Under the pieces are notes generated by a model that was not told the origin of the DNA, did not search any database, and was given only the letters and a program-made list of their open reading frames with translations. Positions 45,991-53,495 of a stretch of 53,495 nt of DNA are shown here, one piece after another. Source of the DNA: Planctomycetota bacterium. Lineage in GTDB: Bacteria; Planctomycetota; Phycisphaerae; Sedimentisphaerales; Anaerobacaceae. Location of the stretch: positions 1-53,495 of the forward strand of contig VRUL01000036.1 in NCBI GenBank assembly GCA_019456145.1, in the 5' to 3' direction. The translations under genes were made by a program, and so were the position numbers. The stretch's first letter is position 1. Each line of letters starts with the position of its first letter.

Positions 45991-47139
45991 ATGGGAAGAA
46001 TAAATTTGCGAAGCAGTCGTTTATTTCTGCGTGTTCTGCCTGTGCTTGTATGGTCGGGGGCTGTACTGTGCGTGGTCGGGCTGTTTCACCGTCGGACAGT
46101 GCGTTTTGAAATTGTAGGATTAGCTCAACCCGAGGTGCGTCAAGTTGCCGCCACCTGCAATTCCCGCCTGATAAGTGTTCCCGTACAATTGTTTGATAAA
46201 GTAAATGAAGGCGATACAGTTGCGATACTCCGTGTCGTACTCGATGATGAGTACATAGATGCCGAACTTGCGACTATCCAGGCAGACATAAATTATTTGG
46301 AGGCGCAGTTAACCGAGCTGCGAAAAAACTATGAAGCTACAGTATTCAATCAGGAATCCGAGTGGTGGGCTGAAATGCGTGCATTTACCGCTGATGTAGT
46401 GGCGGCCACACAAAGCATTATTGATGCTAATACTGTGCTTGAAGCATACCAGGCAATGCTGGAAAATATGCAACAGGGAATCATAAACTTTACTATTGAA
46501 CATCAGGCTGATCTGGGAACAGATATTCCCTTATATCATCAGCTTCAAACAATGGAAGCAAACCGTGACAAGCAGTTGAAGAAGATTAAGAATCATAAGG
46601 AACTTCTCGCCAAATATCATGATAAATTGAAAGCAGCAGAAGACCGGCGGAAACAATATCGGGCATATCGCCCCACTGCCGGTACCAAAATCAAGGAAGC
46701 TCAACGCGTTATAGACCTGGCGAAGGAGACTTTAGAACGACGGAAAGATGAATTGAGGGAAAGACGCAAGCAACTGGTTCTAACGGCTCCATGCGACGGC
46801 TATGTCAGCGACATTCAGGGCAGGGTTGGCGAGGCTATTATGCAGGGCATAGAGATACTTAGTATAGCAGAAGAGAAACCCCGTGGGATAATTGCCTATG
46901 CCAGTGAAGCTGTTGTCGGACAACTTACGATAGGAAAACCAGTCGAAGTTGTTAAAGGCAGCAAACCGGAACAGATTGGACGGTCTGAGGTGACATATAT
47001 TGGGCCGGCTGTTGAGCAAATGCCGACGCGGTTGTGGGCAAATCCCAACTTCCCACAGTGGGGGCGGCCTATGCTGATTAATGTTCCACCGGGTATGAAG
47101 CTGATTCCGGGCGAGATGGTGGGTATAAGAGGGTTGTAA
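45991..47139 (+). CDS. HlyD/membrane-fusion-like periplasmic adaptor
   Basis: The 382-aa protein has one N-terminal transmembrane helix (about 10-32). A biotinyl-lipoyl-like half (SVPVQLFDKVNEGDTVAILRV) precedes a long coiled-coil hairpin (about 85-260) and the returning lipoyl half (LVLTAPCDGYVSDIQGRVGE). A beta-barrel-like end follows. This is the layout of membrane fusion proteins that link inner-membrane transporters to outer-membrane channels. No ABC or RND pump is in the window. It starts 7 bp after DUF4956, with GGAGG inside that gene's end, so the three genes are one operon. Confidence 0.85.
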   Translation: MGRINLRSSRLFLRVLPVLVWSGAVLCVVGLFHRRTVRFEIVGLAQPEVRQVAATCNSRLISVPVQLFDKVNEGDTVAILRVVLDDEYIDAELATIQADINYLEAQLTELRKNYEATVFNQESEWWAEMRAFTADVVAATQSIIDANTVLEAYQAMLENMQQGIINFTIEHQADLGTDIPLYHQLQTMEANRDKQLKKIKNHKELLAKYHDKLKAAEDRRKQYRAYRPTAGTKIKEAQRVIDLAKETLERRKDELRERRKQLVLTAPCDGYVSDIQGRVGEAIMQGIEILSIAEEKPRGIIAYASEAVVGQLTIGKPVEVVKGSKPEQIGRSEVTYIGPAVEQMPTRLWANPNFPQWGRPMLINVPPGMKLIPGEMVGIRGL

Positions 47140-47339
47140 CCCAGTCAAGCAAAACTGCTGTAGAACTTGAAAAACATCCCAAAACCTGGAAACCATCAGG
47201 GAATCAGGGACAGATATAAAACATGTCATTTGTAATTCTAATGTATACACTATCGCTGGTGTTGTGTTGTTTCGGCAGATTACCGGCAGAATCAGGCGTT
47301 TAGAATGCAGCTATCCGACAATTCATTGACAATGGGTAA

Positions 47340-49079
47340 TTAATCGCTGGGCGGTCCCAGCTTTTTCAATAACAGCTCGAGTGAATCTGTTATATCAGGT
47401 TTGTCGACCTTGGTGTTCCCGAACCCACCATTCTCGATTTCAGGTATCTCGAAGTCACCTTTCTCTATCCGAGTTTTCCCAATCTCCGGGGTAGTAAACT
47501 CCGTTTCATCGAACAGCTTTTTCTCGGCTTCTGAAAGCGTGGGCTCGGTAACGATTGTGGTAGTTATAAATACGATAAGCTCGTTGATTGCTACAGATTC
47601 GGTTTCAGAGATGAACAGGCCTCCCACAAGCGGCAAATCGCAAAGCACCGGCACTCTGGCAATGTCTTTAGTAATCTCTCTTTTGCGGAGGCCTCCTATT
47701 GCGATAGTTTGGCCATCCCTTATCATGGCTTTTGTATCCACGAAACGGCTGTCAATAGTCGGTAAACCTCCCATGCCCTGACCTACCAGTACACTAAATT
47801 TGGGTACAATATGTAATCTCAGAAATCCATTCCTTGCGATATGCGGAGTAACCTTAAGGTCAACGCCGACATTCTTAAATGCCGTATAAGTTATGGGGTC
47901 TTCCCTGGGCACTTCCCTTATCCCCCTATAGGGAATTTCACGTACTATCTCGAAATTTGCGGTTTCATTGTCGAGTACGAGAATTCGCGGGTTGGCAAGA
48001 AGCCTGGCCTCAACCTGACTGTGAAGAATGGTCAACGCCAAGTCTATATCCACTGCATCGTTTAGAACACTGAAACTCAGGGTGCCGCCTGTTATACGGT
48101 CAAATGAGCCGCCTACAAAGGGTTTCCTGCGCCAGTCAGTCATCATTCCGGGTTCCACCCACGTAGTGTCTCTGTTGGTTCTGCCGGGATCTTTAGTCCA
48201 CTGCTTTTCATCCCTTTCAGCAATACCAAAGATGTTTCCAAATTGAGAACCAGACCAGTTAGGATCGGGATAGTGGGTAATGGGATTGTTGGGCGGAGGC
48301 CGCTGCTCCCATTGTATATCTTTTCTGAATTCCTCGCGAAAGCTGCTCTCCGGTCCCCTTGTAGTCTCAGTTATTTCTTTCAGATGGCTGATGTTGCCCG
48401 TGAAGGGTGCATTACGACCAAGACGCCACTGTGGGTCTAATTCGAAGCCTTCCCTGGTTGTCACATCGTAGATTCTTACCTCGACCAGCACCTGCGGCGT
48501 TATGCGGTCTACCTGCTCGATAAATTTATCTATTGCCCTGATTTTGTCTTCAGTATCCGTAACTACTATATGGCTTGTGCTTTTGTTGAAACCCACTTCA
48601 CCCTTGCCTGAAACAAACTTGTCTAAAGCGGCATAAACTTCTTCAGCATCTGCATAAGTGAGTCGATAAATTCTCGTGACTTGCGGCTCTTTCATTTTAG
48701 CATTCGGAGGAAGCGGCACGACCCTAATCATATTTTCCGTAGCTATGTATGTAAAATGATATAGGGAGAGAATATTCGTGAGAGCTTCTCCAAGAGGTAC
48801 ATCGGTTACTTTGACTGTAACATCGCCGACAACCCTGGGGCTTTTGACAATGTCAATCTCCGCCTTCTCTGACAACTCCATTAGTACTTTATCGATGGGT
48901 GTGTTTATGCAACTGAGTGAAATCCTTGTTCTCAGCTTATCCCTCGCGGTTTTTGAAGCTGTCTGTTCGCTCTGGAGAAGAATCTCGCCGGCACCTACGG
49001 TTAAAGGTGAGATAAATAACAGAATTATCAATAATCCCCAAATACAATTTCGAGAGTATTCTTCTATTTTTTTCCCCAT
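47340..49079 (-). CDS. Secretin-family outer-membrane channel protein (copy A)
   Basis: The 579-aa protein has a signal peptide (GLLIILLFISPLTVGAG). A STN-like domain (about 45-110) and one secretin_N repeat (ITRIYRLTYADAEEVYAAL... IRAIDKFIEQVD) follow. The secretin core includes VEARLLANPRILVLDNETA, VGVDLKVTPHIA, DGQTIAIGGL and VPVLCDLPLVGGLF with FITTTIV. GspD/PilQ-type secretins form gated pores for secretion or pili. A Gly/Pro/Arg-rich insert lies at about 230-310. It is paralogous to the next gene and convergent with the HlyD-like gene. Confidence 0.93.
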   Translation of the reverse strand: MGKKIEEYSRNCIWGLLIILLFISPLTVGAGEILLQSEQTASKTARDKLRTRISLSCINTPIDKVLMELSEKAEIDIVKSPRVVGDVTVKVTDVPLGEALTNILSLYHFTYIATENMIRVVPLPPNAKMKEPQVTRIYRLTYADAEEVYAALDKFVSGKGEVGFNKSTSHIVVTDTEDKIRAIDKFIEQVDRITPQVLVEVRIYDVTTREGFELDPQWRLGRNAPFTGNISHLKEITETTRGPESSFREEFRKDIQWEQRPPPNNPITHYPDPNWSGSQFGNIFGIAERDEKQWTKDPGRTNRDTTWVEPGMMTDWRRKPFVGGSFDRITGGTLSFSVLNDAVDIDLALTILHSQVEARLLANPRILVLDNETANFEIVREIPYRGIREVPREDPITYTAFKNVGVDLKVTPHIARNGFLRLHIVPKFSVLVGQGMGGLPTIDSRFVDTKAMIRDGQTIAIGGLRKREITKDIARVPVLCDLPLVGGLFISETESVAINELIVFITTTIVTEPTLSEAEKKLFDETEFTTPEIGKTRIEKGDFEIPEIENGGFGNTKVDKPDITDSLELLLKKLGPPSD

Positions 49080-49197
49080 TATAACGTCTTTCCTAAAATC
49101 GACTTTTGCCAGCAGTATCGTTTACGCAGCGGCTATTGCCCATCCGGTCTGGCAGTTATCACTAAAAAAAATTAACGACTTTTTCAGTACCTACTAA

Positions 49198-50907
49198 TTA
49201 GTCGCGGGACGGCCCCAGCTTTTTCAATAACAAATCGAGCGTCTCTGTTATGCCAGCTTTCCCGCCCTCGGTTTTATCAAGCTTAGTTACCTCTAATTCA
49301 CCTTTCTCTATTCTGGTTTTCTCAAGCTGTGGTGTAGTAAACTCCGTCTGACCAAGCAGCTTTTGCTCGCTTTCTGAAAGGGTTGGCTCGGTAATGATTT
49401 TGGCTGTTATAAATACGATAAGTTCGTTGATTACAACCGATTCGGATTCAGAGGTAAACAGGCCTCCCACAAGCGGTAAATCGCCAAGCACAGGCACTTT
49501 GGCAATATCTTTGGTAACTTCCCTTTTGCGAAGACCGCCTATTGCGATAGTCTGGCCATTTTTTATCATAGCTGTTGTTTCCAAGCGGCGGGCGTCAACA
49601 GTCGGCACACCTAACACCCCTAACTCACCGGCCACACCTAACATATCCTGGCTTACCAGCACACTAAATTCGGGTACAATATGTAATCTCAGGATCCCAT
49701 CCCTTGCGATATGCGGAGTAACCTTAAGGTCAACGCCGACTTTTTTAAATTCCGTAAAACTTATGGGGTCTTCCCTGCCTATCTGCCTGACCTCTCTATA
49801 GGGGATTTCGCGTACAATCTGGAAGTTAGCAGTTTCATTATCGAGTACGAGAATTCGAGGATTAGCAAGAAGCCTGGCATCAACCTGACTGTGGAGAATG
49901 GTTAATACAAAGTCTAAATCGATTGCATCGTTTAGAACACTGACGCTCAAAGCGCCGCCTGTGACACGGTCAAATGTGCCTCCCACAAAAGGTTTCCTGC
50001 GCAATTCGGTCCTTTTTCCGTAGTCGATCCACTTGGTCTCTCTATCGGTTCTGCCGGGATCTTCAGTCAATACCCTTTCACTCCTATCAAAAATACCAAA
50101 TTCATTGTTAACCCCAGCAAAATTAGGGTCAGGATAAGTACCGAAAGGATTGGCCCACTGTACATCATGTCTGAATTCTTCGAATAGGCTGCTCTGAGGC
50201 CCCCTTACAGTCTCGGTTATTTCCTTCGGAGTGCGGATTGTGCCCGGAGTGTAGGGTGCATTACGTCCAACATCCCATTTTGGGTCAAATTCAAAGCCTT
50301 CCTTGGTGGTTACATCGTAGATTCGTACCTCAACCAGTACCTGTGAAGTTTTGCGGTCTATCTGCTCAATAAAATTGTCTATGGCTTTGATTTTGTCTTC
50401 TGTATCTGTAACCATTATATGGCTGGTTCCTTTGCTCAAGCCTATTTCTGCCTTTTTTGAAGTAAATTCGCCTAAAGCGGTTGCAACTTCGTTAGCATCT
50501 GCATAAGTGATTTTATAAATTCTCGTAACTTGTTGCTCTTTATGTTCAGTCTGAGGAGGAAGCGGCAAAATCCTGACCATATTTTCGGTGGCTATGTATG
50601 TATAATCATAGATGGCAAGAATATTGGTCAGGGCTTCTTCGAGAGGCACGTCGGTTACTTTGGCTGTGACATTACAGTCAACTTCAGGGCTTTTGATAAT
50701 ATCAATATTAGCCTTGTCGGCCAACTCCATAAGTACGGTCTCAATGGGTTGTTCTACACAATTGAGTGTGACCCTTGTTTTCAGTTTTTCCCAGGCCGTA
50801 TTTGAAGCCGCCTGCTCAGCACCGACGGTCAGAGTCGAGATAAACAGTGAAATTGTCAAGAATACATAAATGCAATTTCGACAGTATTCTTCTATTTTTT
50901 TGACCAT
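49198..50907 (-). CDS. Secretin-family outer-membrane channel protein (copy B)
   Basis: The 569-aa protein matches copy A from MVKKIEEYCRNC to its C-terminus (LDLLLKKLGP), with the same domains and the same conserved cores (ANPRILVLDNETANF, VTPHIARDG, NGQTIAIGGLRKRE). It differs by an inserted LGVAGELGVLGVPTVD. The two genes are 118 bp apart and are clearly a tandem duplication. ATG 50907 is chosen by alignment to copy A. A longer N-terminus from 51036 (after AGAGGTG) would add about 43 residues without a signal-like start. Confidence 0.93.
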   Translation of the reverse strand: MVKKIEEYCRNCIYVFLTISLFISTLTVGAEQAASNTAWEKLKTRVTLNCVEQPIETVLMELADKANIDIIKSPEVDCNVTAKVTDVPLEEALTNILAIYDYTYIATENMVRILPLPPQTEHKEQQVTRIYKITYADANEVATALGEFTSKKAEIGLSKGTSHIMVTDTEDKIKAIDNFIEQIDRKTSQVLVEVRIYDVTTKEGFEFDPKWDVGRNAPYTPGTIRTPKEITETVRGPQSSLFEEFRHDVQWANPFGTYPDPNFAGVNNEFGIFDRSERVLTEDPGRTDRETKWIDYGKRTELRRKPFVGGTFDRVTGGALSVSVLNDAIDLDFVLTILHSQVDARLLANPRILVLDNETANFQIVREIPYREVRQIGREDPISFTEFKKVGVDLKVTPHIARDGILRLHIVPEFSVLVSQDMLGVAGELGVLGVPTVDARRLETTAMIKNGQTIAIGGLRKREVTKDIAKVPVLGDLPLVGGLFTSESESVVINELIVFITAKIITEPTLSESEQKLLGQTEFTTPQLEKTRIEKGELEVTKLDKTEGGKAGITETLDLLLKKLGPSRD

Positions 50908-51083
50908 CACAACTATTCCCCAAACACAGTATTTACCAGCCATAGCGTTTGCTATGGGTCTTATTAGTCTGAAGTCACAAGAAAGAGACCGCACCACAGA
51001 TATCAACCTGATATTCCGGAATAACGGGGCTTTCATCACCTCTGATGCACACCCTGCCTTGTTTCCTCAATTAATCTATATAG

Positions 51084-51112
51084 ATTGTAGCACATCCGGC
51101 GCTGTGATTCAA
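51084..51112 (-). promoter_or_regulatory. Putative promoter of the secretin genes
   Basis: TTGAAT (51107-51112), a 17-bp spacer and TACAAT (51084-51089) on the minus strand. It would drive copy B and possibly copy A. Confidence 0.5.
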
Positions 51113-51301
51113 GCAAAATCCGCCCACGGAGTGGATACAGTGTGCCAAATAAGGATATTTTTATTCACAAGGGGCTGTTATTACGTATCGGAAAATGGTA
51201 TTATGGGACAGTGTGGTGGGATTTGAACAGGGCAGAGGCGGTTGTAGAGTTTTTCTGATGAAGCGGAGTATCGAAAGAGATGCCTGTCTGGAAAATCCAG
51301 G

Positions 51302-52465
51302 ATGAAAATGGGACCTGAAATGAAAGTTACAAGCAATATCGTGTTCTTTATATTGATATTCAGCGGGCTGGCATCCTGCAATTTGCCTCAAAATGAAGTT
51401 GGCGCGATGGCTCGTGCTGCCGGTAACAAGCCACTTGAAGAAATTCTCATTTATCGTGGAACCAGTGATGCTTCCGCTGCGGTTGCTGTTGATGAGGATA
51501 TGTTCATCATGGCCGATGATGAAAACAACGTGCTGAGGATTTACAAAGTTAATGGTTCCGGCCTGCCAGTTTTGCGCTATGACCTGACACAGTTTCTTAA
51601 TATTTATCAGGAACACCCTGAGGCCGATATCGAGGGGGCAACGATGATCGGTGATACAATCTATTGGATCAGTTCGCATGGTAGAAACAAAGATGGGAAA
51701 ATTCGGCCGAACCGATATCGTTTTTTTGCCACCTCAGTTAAGGTCGAAAATGGGAAGGTTACTATCCTACCCAGAGGTATCCCGAGCCGAAGCCTTATCC
51801 AACATCTGCTTCAAACCAAGCATGCAGAGCAGTTGGGATTAGACACAGCCACCAAATTTAACGCGCTGAACCTTACAAAACGAGAACGCAAAAGCCTTGC
51901 ACCCAAAAGAGAAGGGCTTAATATCGAAGGGCTCTGTGCTTCGCCTGACGGCAAAACAATCTACATTGGATTCAGAAATCCCCGGCCTTATGACAAAGGA
52001 AGCGATCGCGCAAAAGCGATTGTCGTACCTCTGAACAATCCCAAGCAGGTAATTGAAAGGGGATATCCACCGATTTTCGGTGACCCGATCTTGTGGGATT
52101 TGAAAGGTCTGGGGATAAGAAGCATGGAGTATTCTAATTTTCATAAGGCATTTTTTATCATCGCCGGGCCATATAACGAAGTGCCCGGATTCACCTTGTA
52201 TCGCTGGTCAGGGGAAAAAGACCGACCGCCGGTCCTGGTGCGGGAATTAGGACCATATAAAAGCAGGTTAAAGCCTGAGGCACTGATTAGCTTCAACAAT
52301 TCGGATACGTTCTTGCTGCTCAGTGATGATGGCAGCCTGGTCATCAAGGTCTCTTCTCCAAGTGAATGCGAGGAGGGGGAATTGCTTGAAGACGGAACGT
52401 GCCTGAACAAGTACCTGACTAACCAAAATAAAAAAACTTTTAGAGGGATTTGGCTGAAGCCGTAG
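51302..52465 (+). CDS. DUF3616 lipoprotein
   Basis: The 387-aa protein has a lipoprotein signal with lipobox LASC (IVFFILIFSGLASC). The DUF3616 beta-propeller-like domain follows: IYRGTSDASAAVAVDEDMFIMADDENN, EADIEGATMIGDTIYWISSHGRNKDG and LNIEGLCASPDGKTIYIGFRNPR. The function is unknown, but the family is predicted to bind ligands or be phytase/esterase-like. The start could be the ATG at 51320, which gives a tighter signal peptide. A small basic tail follows the last domain. Confidence 0.85.
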   Translation: MKMGPEMKVTSNIVFFILIFSGLASCNLPQNEVGAMARAAGNKPLEEILIYRGTSDASAAVAVDEDMFIMADDENNVLRIYKVNGSGLPVLRYDLTQFLNIYQEHPEADIEGATMIGDTIYWISSHGRNKDGKIRPNRYRFFATSVKVENGKVTILPRGIPSRSLIQHLLQTKHAEQLGLDTATKFNALNLTKRERKSLAPKREGLNIEGLCASPDGKTIYIGFRNPRPYDKGSDRAKAIVVPLNNPKQVIERGYPPIFGDPILWDLKGLGIRSMEYSNFHKAFFIIAGPYNEVPGFTLYRWSGEKDRPPVLVRELGPYKSRLKPEALISFNNSDTFLLLSDDGSLVIKVSSPSECEEGELLEDGTCLNKYLTNQNKKTFRGIWLKP

Positions 52466-52551
52466 CACTGCGGGGAGGCGGGCTTAACGGACATACCTTT
52501 TAGAAGCGTTCGTATCCTGATCGGGCATTATCAGTAAACTCGTTCTTTAGC

Positions 52552-53495
52552 TTAGTTTCCACGATATTTTCCTTCTTCTATTGCCGACATAGAGGCTACC
52601 GCTTCCTGCACCGCCGACTTTGGCAGGGTAAAGCAGAAACTGTTTCCTCCTTCGTTGCCGCTTTCAGCCCATATGCTTCCGCCGTGCATCTCCACAAGTT
52701 CCTTGGCTAACGGCAAGCCTAAAGACAGATTTTCCTTTTCTGAACAGAGCCGTTCTTCAATCTGTGCGCGGAGATTGAAAATCTTTTCTGTCTCGCCACT
52801 TTCAATAGCCGGGCCGTTGTCTTGAACCTCCAGCGCAATCTGATAGCCGCTATCTTTTGTTCGTATGTTGACACGGCCTTTCGAAGGGGTGTACTTTATT
52901 GCATTTTTAATAAGACAGGATAGTACCTGTACTATTCTGTCGTAATCTGCTTCGACAGCGAGTTCGGAATCAGGTATAATACTTTTTAACTTAATGTTTC
53001 TTTCAGCAGCAAGCGGTGATAACGATTGTACAATTTCGGAAACAACTGAGCGAAAACAGAACCTGGTCAGCTTCAATTTCATCCTGCCCTCATCAACCTT
53101 GGAAATGTCGAGAAAATCACTAACTATCCCCCTGGCCCCGTCGAGATTCTCCTCGGCCAGCAATCTCATTAATGTCTCTGAAACCATGATTGCCAATTCA
53201 CATCTTAGCTGATTTCGCTTTTTCAATTTTCTATTTGCCGTTTTAAGTTCATCCTCGACAAGAATTCGTTCCGAAATATCGCGGGCCATTCCGACAGTCG
53301 CAATATCTTTTCCATTCTGGTCCTGAATGACTGAACTCGAGAGGGAAACTGGAAATACGCTGCCGTCTTTTCGTTTGTGGTAAAAGCCTACTTGCCAGGC
53401 GCTTCCACCAATTTGGGAAATACTCTTAATATGTTCGCTTTGGGATTTTTCTATCCAGAGCGTCCTGCTGTCTTTTCCAATAACTTCTTCCTTCT
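52552..53495 (-). CDS. PAS-domain sensor histidine kinase lacking the phospho-acceptor His (partial)
   Basis: The reading frame runs through the window edge, so the N-terminus is missing. A PAS domain end with PAC-like GFYHKRKDGSVFPVS and VGMARDISER precedes a short coiled coil, then ELAIMVSETLMRLLAEEN where the H-box would be: the usual H-E-L-R-T-P-L is not present and no His lies there. The ATP-binding domain is intact: N-box LIKNAIKYTP, G1 VQDNGPAIE, F-like EKIFNL and G2 LSLGLPLAKELVEMHGG. The ATG at 53289 in this frame is internal. Confidence 0.85.
   Translation of the reverse strand, partial: KEEVIGKDSRTLWIEKSQSEHIKSISQIGGSAWQVGFYHKRKDGSVFPVSLSSSVIQDQNGKDIATVGMARDISERILVEDELKTANRKLKKRNQLRCELAIMVSETLMRLLAEENLDGARGIVSDFLDISKVDEGRMKLKLTRFCFRSVVSEIVQSLSPLAAERNIKLKSIIPDSELAVEADYDRIVQVLSCLIKNAIKYTPSKGRVNIRTKDSGYQIALEVQDNGPAIESGETEKIFNLRAQIEERLCSEKENLSLGLPLAKELVEMHGGSIWAESGNEGGNSFCFTLPKSAVQEAVASMSAIEEGKYRGN

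Noticed and set aside
47195..47220. GAATCAGGGACAGATA as an end of a REP or IS200-like element
   Set aside because: It resembles such ends in wording only. No partner repeat or transposase is visible within the window.
47340..50907. A complete type II secretion system
   Set aside because: Only two secretins are present here, and the GspE-like ATPase at 5.6 kb is 40 kb away. No GspC, F, G, L or M homologue is seen.

Overview
The window looks like part of a chromosome from an anaerobic Planctomycetota bacterium, most likely a Phycisphaerae/Sedimentisphaerales lineage. This is inferred from gene content, with no database search. The indicators are several Tat-exported sulfatases with two anaerobic sulfatase maturases, Gfo/Idh/MocA and DUF1080 proteins, very long secreted beta-helix proteins with HAF, LamG and dockerin-like segments, a HYExAFE protein, and intergenic repeat debris typical of these genomes. 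I found no rRNA, tRNA or CRISPR array. Sigma70-like promoters (TTGACA-like, 17-18 bp spacer, TATAAT-like) can be read upstream of several operons and often settle the start codon.

Layout. 1-2.6 kb: an AT-rich accessory island of small + strand genes separated by attC-like inverted repeats, possibly integron cassettes. 2.9-5.4 kb: infC (apparent AUC start) and thrS on the minus strand, without rpmI-rplT. 5.6-11.2 kb: a membrane-anchored GspE/PilB-like ATPase, a CvpA-like membrane protein, an NHL-repeat protein and a PhnD-like/PQQ-propeller fusion. 11.2-21.0 kb, minus strand: a 1395-aa HAF/beta-helix protein, a DUF4160-DUF2442 pair, a HEAT-repeat protein, a repeat-rich 1 kb spacer and a WD40-like protein. 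21.6-25.1 kb: Gfo/Idh/MocA oxidoreductase, DUF1080 protein and sulfatase on the plus strand. 25.2-33.3 kb, minus strand: anSME, three sulfatases, a second anSME and a sugar isomerase/epimerase. 33.5-37.5 kb: a 1347-aa multidomain surface protein. 37.7-43.8 kb: a housekeeping-type run on the minus strand (YkgJ-hisS-esterase-CPBP protease-HYExAFE-rsmD-pcnB). 44.4-47.1 kb: VTC domain, DUF4956 and HlyD-like genes behind a structured leader. 47.3-50.9 kb: two tandem paralogous secretins. 51.3-52.5 kb: a DUF3616 lipoprotein. 52.5 kb to the end: a truncated PAS sensor kinase that lacks the usual H-box histidine.

How the genes may work together. The 21-33 kb region reads as a locus for breaking down sulfated polysaccharide. 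Exported Cys-type sulfatases are activated in the cytoplasm by radical-SAM maturases and accompanied by carbohydrate oxidoreductase, isomerase and DUF1080 functions. The VTC/DUF4956/HlyD operon next to two orphan secretins may be an envelope or export module of unknown substrate, and is the best candidate here for an undescribed system. Dispersed repeats have colonised the spacers and, in one case, inserted in frame into an anSME gene.
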